This document shows positions 23,071-28,399 of a stretch of DNA of 28,399 nt, piece by piece; within the stretch, counting starts at the first letter, position 1, and the number at the start of each line of letters is the position of its first letter. Made by a program: the position numbers and the translations under genes. The notes beneath the pieces were generated by a model. It was given only the letters and a program-made list of their open reading frames with translations. It was not told the DNA's origin and did no database searches. The stretch is from an uncultured Eubacteriales bacterium. Lineage in GTDB: Bacteria; Bacillota; Clostridia; Oscillospirales; CAG-272. The DNA is taken from the NCBI GenBank assembly GCA_900546315.1, contig URCP01000029.1, positions 1-28,399 on the forward strand, given 5' to 3'.

Positions 23071-23179
23071 TACAGTTTTGTGGCGGTTTTGAAAGACGGC
23101 TTGTCCGTCTTTCAAAATTCACGACTCCACGTCGTGAAAGCCTCAAAACTGTTTAGTCTGAAAATTTATTTTCAGACTT
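23071..23179 (+). repeat. 109-bp palindromic element, copy 2, intergenic
   Basis: Matches the reverse complement of 3648-3756 end to end. Outer stem ACAGTTTTG ... CAAAACTGT, inner hairpins AAAGACGG-CTTGT-CCGTCTTT (23085-23105) and TTCACGAC-TCCAC-GTCGTGAA, and terminal hairpin GTCTGAAAAT/ATTTTCAGAC. It lies 26 bases upstream of the start of the minus-strand gene 22422-23045 and downstream of its predicted promoter, so it is transcribed as leader RNA. Confidence 0.92.
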
Positions 23180-23204
23180 GCTCCTTTCGTCGTTGTATGA
23201 GTAT

Positions 23205-23233
23205 ATTATAGCAGAACTTTCCGATAACTTCAA
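23205..23233 (-). promoter_or_regulatory. Promoter of the membrane protein-addB-addA unit
   Basis: Minus strand: TTGAAG (23233-23228), 17-bp spacer, TATAAT (23210-23205). The leader of about 150 bases contains the 109-bp element. Confidence 0.75.
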
Positions 23234-23253
23234 GAGAATTTTTCAAAATACTC

Positions 23254-23282
23254 TTTACTTTCGGGAGAAAATATAGTATAAT
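23254..23282 (+). promoter_or_regulatory. Promoter of the topoisomerase subunit gene
   Basis: TTTACT (23254-23259), 17-bp spacer, TATAAT (23277-23282). The leader contains a small hairpin (CTGCCG/CGGCGG, about 23309-23326) followed by CGTTTTGTT, terminator-like but weak. Confidence 0.65.
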
Positions 23283-23354
23283 AGAGATATATGTATGTTA
23301 AGACGTCTGCCGTTCAACCGGCGGCGTTTTGTTGTGATATAACGGGAGATAAAA

Positions 23355-25367
23355 ATGGCAACCAAGAAAGATGAGAAAAAGAACGAGGCGGCTTACGGCG
23401 ACCAGAGTATAATCATGCTCAAGGGTCCTGACCGGGTCAGGAAGAGACCGGCGGTAATCTTCGGCTCCGACGGGCTTGAGGGCTGCGAGCATTCGTTCTT
23501 CGAGATACTCTCGAACGCGGTCGACGAGGCGAAGGAGGGCTTTGGCGACGTCATAAAGGTGACGGCGTACGCCGACCACTCGATAGAGGTCGACGACCAC
23601 GGGCGCGGAGTGCCGCTCGGATGGAACGAACACGAGGGGAAATACAACTGGGAGCTCGTATACTGCGAGATGTACGCGGGCGGAAAGTACTATAACAACT
23701 CGGCGGGCGCGTCCTATGAGTTCTCGCTCGGACTGAACGGTCTCGGCGCGTGCGCCACTCAGTACAGCTCGGAGTATATGCATGTCGCGTCGTATAACGG
23801 CGAGACTGTGTCGAAAATAGATTTCGAGAAGGGATTCCCGGTCGATGAGCTGACCGTGACGCCTCTTGACAGGAAGTCGAGACGCACCGGGACTGTGATA
23901 CGCTGGCTCCCCGACCTCGAGGTCTTCACCGACATAAACATCCCGAAGGAGTACTTTGAGGAGACGCTGAAAAAGCAGTCGATAGTCAATCCGAAGATAC
24001 GCTTCACGCTCGACTTCGAGAACGCTGACGGTGAGTTCGAGCACAGCGAGTATTACTACGAGAACGGAATCATCGACTACGTGAACGAGCTGACCGGCGG
24101 GCAGTCGCTGACACAGCCGGTTCTCTGGCACCTCGAGACGTCCGGGCGCGACCGTGAGGACAAGGATGATTATAAACTGAAAGCGGATATTTCATTCTGC
24201 GCGTCGAACACTGTGAACGTGATTGAGTACTATCATAACTCGTCGTTTCTCGAGCATGGCGGCTCTCCGGACAAGGCGGTGCGCTCGGCGTTCGTGTGGG
24301 CGGTCGACCACTATCTGAAGGCACAGGGAAAGTACAACAAGAACGAGTCGAAGATAAATTTTGGCGACATAGAGGACTGCCTCGTGCTCGTCTCGAACAG
24401 CTACTCGACCCAGACTTCCTACGCGAACCAGACGAAGAAGGCGATAAACAACAGCTTCATAGCCGAGGCGATGACTGACTTTCTGAAGCATCAGCTCGAG
24501 GTCTATTTCGCGGAAAACCCCGGCGAGGCGGACAAATTCACCTCTCAGGTTCTGATAAACAAGCGCTCCCGCGAGACGGCGGAGTCGACCAGACTGAACC
24601 TCAAAAAGAAGCTCACCGGAACGATCGACATCGCGAACCGTGTCGATAAATTCGTCAACTGCCGCACAAAGGACCCGGAGCGGCGGGAGCTTTATATAGT
24701 CGAGGGCGACTCGGCTCTGACCTCCTGTAAGCTCGGCCGCGCGGCGGAGTTTCAGGCGATAATGGCGGTCAGAGGAAAGACGCTGAACTGTCTCAAGAGC
24801 GGCTACGACAAGATATTCAAGAACGAGATCATCGTGAACCTCCTCAAGGTCATAGGCTGCGGCGTCGAGATAAAGTCGAAAGTCAAGGGCGACATCGTCC
24901 CGTTCGACATGAGCGCTCTCAGGTGGTCGAAGATCATCATCTGCACCGATGCCGACGAGGACGGATACCAGATAAGGACGCTGATCCTGACTATGTTCTA
25001 CCGCCTCCTGCCGACGCTGATAAAGAACGGGCGCATCTACATCGCCGAGTCCCCGCTCTTCGAAATCACCTGCAAGGACAAAATAGACTTCGCCTACAAC
25101 GAGCAGGAAAAAGTCGAAATAATAAAGAAACTCGGAACCCAGAAATACACCCTCCAGCGCTCAAAAGGACTCGGCGAGAACGAACCCGAAATGATGTGGA
25201 AAACCACGATGAACCCCGAAACAAGGCGTCTCATCAAAGTAAACGCCGCCGACGCCGAGGAGACCGCGAGAATCTTCGACACACTGTTAGGCGACGATCT
25301 CGAAGCGCGTAAGGAATATATAACCAAGTACGGCAACCTCTATATAAAACAAGCTGAAGAAATGTAA
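23355..25367 (+). CDS. Type IIA DNA topoisomerase ATPase subunit (GyrB/ParE-like)
   Basis: 670 residues, ParE-like length. GHKL ATPase: E50/N54 in FFEILSNAVDEA, DDHGRGVP (81-87), GLNGLGA (126-132), QTK-loop NQTKKAINNS. TOPRIM: EGDSAL with E450, and DADEDGYQIRTLIL with D532, D534 and D536, so the metal-binding acids are all present. It would provide ATP hydrolysis and metal site to a GyrA/ParC partner, changing DNA topology by double-strand passage. No ParC/GyrA-like gene follows it, unlike most bacterial pairs; the partner must be elsewhere. The sequence is divergent from standard GyrB (IFGSDGLEG in place of YIGST, Glu in the DADVDG motif), as in a second clostridial gyrB-like group. Whether it is the only ParE cannot be told. 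Confidence 0.88.
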   Translation: MATKKDEKKNEAAYGDQSIIMLKGPDRVRKRPAVIFGSDGLEGCEHSFFEILSNAVDEAKEGFGDVIKVTAYADHSIEVDDHGRGVPLGWNEHEGKYNWELVYCEMYAGGKYYNNSAGASYEFSLGLNGLGACATQYSSEYMHVASYNGETVSKIDFEKGFPVDELTVTPLDRKSRRTGTVIRWLPDLEVFTDINIPKEYFEETLKKQSIVNPKIRFTLDFENADGEFEHSEYYYENGIIDYVNELTGGQSLTQPVLWHLETSGRDREDKDDYKLKADISFCASNTVNVIEYYHNSSFLEHGGSPDKAVRSAFVWAVDHYLKAQGKYNKNESKINFGDIEDCLVLVSNSYSTQTSYANQTKKAINNSFIAEAMTDFLKHQLEVYFAENPGEADKFTSQVLINKRSRETAESTRLNLKKKLTGTIDIANRVDKFVNCRTKDPERRELYIVEGDSALTSCKLGRAAEFQAIMAVRGKTLNCLKSGYDKIFKNEIIVNLLKVIGCGVEIKSKVKGDIVPFDMSALRWSKIIICTDADEDGYQIRTLILTMFYRLLPTLIKNGRIYIAESPLFEITCKDKIDFAYNEQEKVEIIKKLGTQKYTLQRSKGLGENEPEMMWKTTMNPETRRLIKVNAADAEETARIFDTLLGDDLEARKEYITKYGNLYIKQAEEM

Positions 25368-25381
25368 AGGAGAAAACACCC

Positions 25382-26185
25382 ATGATACTCAAAGACTACG
25401 AAATAATCGACTTCCACACCCACCCGTTCGGCTTTGGCGGGGAGAATATCTGCTCGCACCGCGACAACCTCGGGATGACCCCGGAGCACATCGAGCAGGA
25501 CATGAGAGACGCCGGTATCTCGAAAATGTGCGGCTCAGTCATCATGCGCGACAACCAGACTCCCGACTCGCTCGACGTCATCCGCCGCTCTAACGACGCG
25601 ATGTACAAAATCTGGAATATGCTCGGCGATTTCTACGTCCCCGGTCTGATGATTCACCCGAAATATGTAGAGGAATCCAAGGAGATGATAGACGAGTTCT
25701 ATGCCCGCGGCGGGCGGCTTATCGGTGAGCTTGTGCCGTATACGCACGGCTGGAGCGACTACTCCTGCGAGGGCTTCTCGAAGCTGCTCGACTACGCGAC
25801 CGAGAAGAACATGATCGTCAGCATCCACTCGATGGGCGAGGACGAGATGGACAGAATGTCCGAGCGCCACCCGGACACGAAGATAGTCTTCGCGCACCCG
25901 GGAGAGTATAACGAAGCAATGCGCCACATAAAGCGCCTGAAGAACCGCCCGAACCATTATCTCGACCTCTCCGGCTACGGAATCTTCCGCATGGGACTGA
26001 CAAGGCGGCTGGTCGACGAGATAGGAGAAGACCGGATAATCTTCGGCTCGGACTACCCGACCTGCAACCCGTATATGTATGTCGGCGGCGTGCTCTTCGA
26101 CCCGTCGCTGACCGATAAGGAAAAAGAGAAGATATTCGCCGGAAACGTGAAAAAGCTCTTCGCCGCGGCCGGGAAGGAGATCTGA
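25382..26185 (+). CDS. Amidohydrolase (PF04909-type metal-dependent hydrolase)
   Basis: 267 residues, TIM-barrel amidohydrolase_2 layout: the metal pair H12-x-H14 in IIDFHTHPFG, IGELVPYTHG, the later ligands in VSIHSMGE and VFAHPGEY, and the essential Asp in IIFGSDYPTCNP. Members hydrolyse or decarboxylate small molecules, but the substrate is not predictable. AAAGGAG is about 10 bases before ATG, and the gene starts 14 bases after the topoisomerase stop, so the two are probably co-transcribed. Confidence 0.87.
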   Translation: MILKDYEIIDFHTHPFGFGGENICSHRDNLGMTPEHIEQDMRDAGISKMCGSVIMRDNQTPDSLDVIRRSNDAMYKIWNMLGDFYVPGLMIHPKYVEESKEMIDEFYARGGRLIGELVPYTHGWSDYSCEGFSKLLDYATEKNMIVSIHSMGEDEMDRMSERHPDTKIVFAHPGEYNEAMRHIKRLKNRPNHYLDLSGYGIFRMGLTRRLVDEIGEDRIIFGSDYPTCNPYMYVGGVLFDPSLTDKEKEKIFAGNVKKLFAAAGKEI

Positions 26186-26309
26186 AGACAGGAGAGATCA
26201 TTTGCGGATAAAAGGAATATGGTTTCCATGGTTCATGAGAGTGCCGGTGAGGGCTCCGTTGCTTTCACCGTGATCGACACGTCATTCATACCACAAGGGG
26301 GATAAACCA

Positions 26310-27683
26310 ATGGAAAAATCAATCAAAAAACATAAACGAAAACAAATAACACTCGCCGACCACTTCACAACCGGCAGACTTCTCAGATTCGTCCTGCCGT
26401 CGATTGTCATGATGGTCTTCATCTCGATCTACGGAGTGGTCGACGGGCTGTTCGTCTCGAATGTCGTCGGAAAGACAGCCTTCGCCTCGATTAACCTGAT
26501 AATGCCGTTCCTGATGGTTTTCGGCGGAATCGGCTTCATGATAGGAACCGGCGGAAGTGCCATCGTCGCGCGGACCCTCGGCGAGGGAGATCGTGAGAGG
26601 GCGAACCGGATATTCTCGATGCTGATCTACGTGACAGTTGTCGTGGGCGTTATCTTTTCGGCGATCGGAATCGCGTTTCTTGAGCCGATAGCGCGGCTTC
26701 TCGGCGCTGACGACGCAATGATGCCGTACTGCCTGTCCTACGGAAGGTGTAATCTCATCGCGCTGACCGCTTTCATGCTCCAGAACGTGTTCCAGAGCTT
26801 CCTCGTGACGGCGGAGAAGCCCAAGATAGGGCTGGCGGTGACGGTCGCGGCGGGATGCACGAATATGGTGCTCGACTATCTTTTTGTCGCGGTGTTCAGG
26901 TGGGGCGTCGCGGGGGCGGCTGTTGCGACAGGTCTCAGTCAGTGCGTGGGCGGCGTGATACCGCTTGTCTATTTCCTCCTGCCGCAGGGAAAGATAAACA
27001 CGAGCTGTCTTAAGCTGACAAAAGCGGGAATCGACTGGAACGTCCTTTTTCACACGGTGACGAATGGTTCGTCCGAGCTGATGAGCAGCATCTCGTCGTC
27101 GGTCGTCAATATGCTCTACAACAAGCAGCTCCTCCATTTCGAGGGAGAGAACGGTGTAGCGGCATACGGCGCCATCATGTACATAAACTTCATCTTCATC
27201 GCGATTTTCATAGGCTACGCGATAGGCTCCGCGCCGATAATCGGCTACAATTACGGCTCTTGCAACACGGACGAACTGAAGAATATGTTTAAGAAGAGCA
27301 TCCTGTTCAACCTGATAACGGGGGTGTTCCTCGCCGGGCTCGCGATAGCGACGTCGGGGCTGCTGACCGGAATTTTCGTCGGATACGACGCTGAGCTCGA
27401 GGCTCTGACGAGGCATGGGTTCTGCGTTTACGCGCTGGCGTTCACGGTGTGCGGGATAAACATCTTCGGCTCGTCGATGTTCACGGCGCTCTCGAACGGG
27501 CTTGTCTCGGCGCTGATATCCTTCCTCAGAACATTGCTGTTCCAGGTGACCGTCGTGCTGGTTCTGCCGATATTCTTCGATGTCGAGGGAGTGTGGGCGT
27601 CGGTGCTGGTCGCGGAGGTGTTCGCGCTCTGCGTGACGACATTCTTCTTTGCCAGGATGCGGAAGAGATACAATTACGTGTGA
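26310..27683 (+). CDS. MATE family multidrug/sodium antiporter
   Basis: 457 residues with twelve hydrophobic segments in two homologous halves. MATE hallmarks: an N-terminal LRFVLPSIVMMVFISIYGVVDGLFVS, MIGTGGSAIVARTLGEGD in the loop after helix 2, and in the second half IGYAIGSAPIIGYNYGSCNTDELK. The Lys/His-rich start (MEKSIKKHKRKQ) is cytoplasmic. The transporter would export cationic compounds using a Na+ or H+ gradient, with substrate unknown. GGGGGA lies about 8 bases before ATG. The 124-base spacer upstream has small hairpins (GGAA/TTCC near 26214; CGGTGA 26245 with TCACCG 26265) but no riboswitch was recognised. Confidence 0.9.
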   Translation: MEKSIKKHKRKQITLADHFTTGRLLRFVLPSIVMMVFISIYGVVDGLFVSNVVGKTAFASINLIMPFLMVFGGIGFMIGTGGSAIVARTLGEGDRERANRIFSMLIYVTVVVGVIFSAIGIAFLEPIARLLGADDAMMPYCLSYGRCNLIALTAFMLQNVFQSFLVTAEKPKIGLAVTVAAGCTNMVLDYLFVAVFRWGVAGAAVATGLSQCVGGVIPLVYFLLPQGKINTSCLKLTKAGIDWNVLFHTVTNGSSELMSSISSSVVNMLYNKQLLHFEGENGVAAYGAIMYINFIFIAIFIGYAIGSAPIIGYNYGSCNTDELKNMFKKSILFNLITGVFLAGLAIATSGLLTGIFVGYDAELEALTRHGFCVYALAFTVCGINIFGSSMFTALSNGLVSALISFLRTLLFQVTVVLVLPIFFDVEGVWASVLVAEVFALCVTTFFFARMRKRYNYV

Positions 27684-27716
27684 GCATTGATATGAGGTTC
27701 CGGGTGTGTCTTCGCG

Positions 27717-27739
27717 GCGGGCGACCAATGGTCGCCCGC
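27717..27739. repeat. 23-bp palindrome of the GGGCGACC family
   Basis: GCGGGCGACCA-A-TGGTCGCCCGC, 11-bp arms around a single base. It shares its 19-bp core with the copies in addA at 15893 and 15965. It starts 33 bases after the MATE stop. Confidence 0.9.
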
Positions 27740-28024
27740 TCCTGACACGTACACGTCACAAATATATTATCCGCAAACGTCACACAACGGAGGTTGGCGG
27801 TCCTGCGTTGATACATGACAGATCCGCGGTCCGCGCGGAGCATCACGCCGGAGAGCATTCCGTTTTCTCCCGTTTTTGCAGGATGACGGCGCGTCCGCCT
27901 TGCCGCTCTCGCGGCGTCCGCGATTGCCTCTATCCAGATCGTGTCAGTGCCGTCTCATTACCGCGCCGTGATAACGGCGCGGCTCAAAATGTCGGAAAAA
28001 TTTGTTTCCCGCGGCGAAAAGAGA

Positions 28025-28065
28025 ACAGCGCAGCGTCAGGGCGAAAAGCCTGTCCGCTGCGCTGT
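28025..28065 (-). terminator. Terminator of the SLH protein gene
   Basis: An 11-bp stem ACAGCGCAGCG (28025-28035) with CGCTGCGCTGT (28055-28065) with an internal CAGG/CCTG pairing. On the minus strand it is followed by TCTCTTTTC. It lies 33 bases after the stop codon of the SLH gene. Confidence 0.75.
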
Positions 28066-28097
28066 TTCGTATTTGCTTATTTGGTCATGTCAGCCGT

Positions 28098-28399
28098 TCA
28101 CTTCTTGCAGCGCCAGAGGAAGGTCACGATCTGCGCTCTGGTGCAATCCGCGTCGGGGCTGAATGTCGTGCTGGTGGTTCCTTTGGTGATATTCTCCCTG
28201 ACCGCCCACAGTACAGCGTCTGCATAGTAGGCAGTTGAGTTCACATCGGCAAAGGGATTAGTTGTACCCGCTGCCGGTGACTTCTCAGAACGCCACAGGA
28301 AAGTGACGATCTGGGCACGGGAGCAGGTCATGTTGGGGCTGAACGTGGTGTCGCTGGTGCCCTTGGTGATGCCGTTTTCTACCGCCCACAGCACAGCGT
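28098..28399 (-). CDS. S-layer homology (SLH) domain protein, C-terminal end (5' part outside window)
   Basis: The frame is open to the window edge, so only the last 100 or so residues are visible; the GTG at 28394 is internal. Two SLH repeats: DAVLWAVENGITKGTSDTTFSPNMTCSRAQIVTFLWR and, after a linker ending FADVNSTAYYA, a second DAVLWAVRENITKGTTSTTFSPDADCTRAQIVTFLWR, stopping at RCKK. The TRAQ motif binds pyruvylated secondary cell-wall polymer. SLH domains anchor exported enzymes or adhesins to the cell wall; the cargo domain is not visible. The two repeats are also similar in DNA, indicating duplication. Coding style differs from neighbours (fewer CG-rich codons). Confidence 0.88.
   Translation of the reverse strand, partial: AVLWAVENGITKGTSDTTFSPNMTCSRAQIVTFLWRSEKSPAAGTTNPFADVNSTAYYADAVLWAVRENITKGTTSTTFSPDADCTRAQIVTFLWRCKK

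Larger units (their letters stand above)
27684..28097. other. Gene-free region between MATE gene and SLH gene
   Basis: No credible gene; open frames are short and without ribosome sites. It contains the GGGCGACC palindrome (27717-27739), a perfect 9-bp hairpin CCGCGCCGT-GATA-ACGGCGCGG (27961-27982) and the terminator of the SLH gene. Hairpin 27961-27982 is followed by CTCAAAATG, not by a T-run, so it is not a strong terminator for the MATE gene. Confidence 0.6.

Noticed and set aside
26186..26309. Riboswitch upstream of the MATE gene
   Set aside because: Only weak hairpins; none of the known MATE-linked riboswitch motifs could be matched by eye.
26319..27728. Long minus-strand open frame (469 residues) opposite the MATE gene
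   Set aside because: Composition dominated by Arg/Glu/His/Asp from antisense codons; the MATE protein is unambiguous.

Overview
The window looks like a chromosomal piece of a GC-rich (by eye well above 50%) low-nucleotide-diversity Firmicute, most likely an anaerobic, gut-type member of the Clostridia (Oscillospirales-like). This placement is inference. It rests on the AddAB nuclease rather than RecBCD, a 2x[4Fe-4S] DUF362 protein, a GH4 alpha-galactosidase next to an AraC regulator, S-layer-homology (SLH) repeats, and dispersed G-rich hairpin repeats of a type common in that group. No rRNA, tRNA, CRISPR array, transposase, integrase or phage gene was seen.

Layout. 1-2037: tail of a sensor histidine kinase overlapping a membrane glycosyltransferase. 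2121-4160: a two-gene unit, DUF362/ferredoxin protein plus a TRIC/UPF0126 membrane channel. 4535-9522: a complete branched-chain amino acid ABC transporter operon, livK-H-M-G-F, with a consensus promoter and strongly folded spacers between livK/livH and livH/livM. 9636-11080: two divergent genes (zinc-ribbon membrane protein and DUF4886 SGNH-type protein) with back-to-back near-consensus promoters, bracketed by 66-bp inverted repeats. 11317-12774: a solute-binding lipoprotein without adjacent permeases. 12817-15097: divergent GH4 alpha-galactosidase and AraC regulator. 15134-23045: a minus-strand unit of membrane protein, addB and addA for double-strand-break processing. 23355-27683: a ParE/GyrB-like topoisomerase subunit, an amidohydrolase and a MATE exporter. 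28098-28399: end of an SLH-domain surface protein cut by the window edge.

The most distinctive content is a set of small palindromic elements that land in or against genes. A 109-bp multi-hairpin element occurs twice at about 93% identity: once in frame inside the TRIC channel gene and once in the 5' leader of the gene before addB, in the same polarity relative to transcription. The livH-livM spacer has the same hairpin layout with different, still self-complementary, sequence. G/C-rich hairpins with a shared frame and variable but complementary inner arms bracket the divergent pair, supply the stop codon of one gene, and sit where the start codon of addB should be. A third family (19-23 bp palindromes around GGGCGACC-GGTCGCCC) has two copies inside addA, next to a 42-bp tandem repeat, adding about 75 residues in frame, and one copy after the MATE gene. 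Together these suggest a genome in which small non-autonomous structured elements spread and are tolerated inside essential-type genes.
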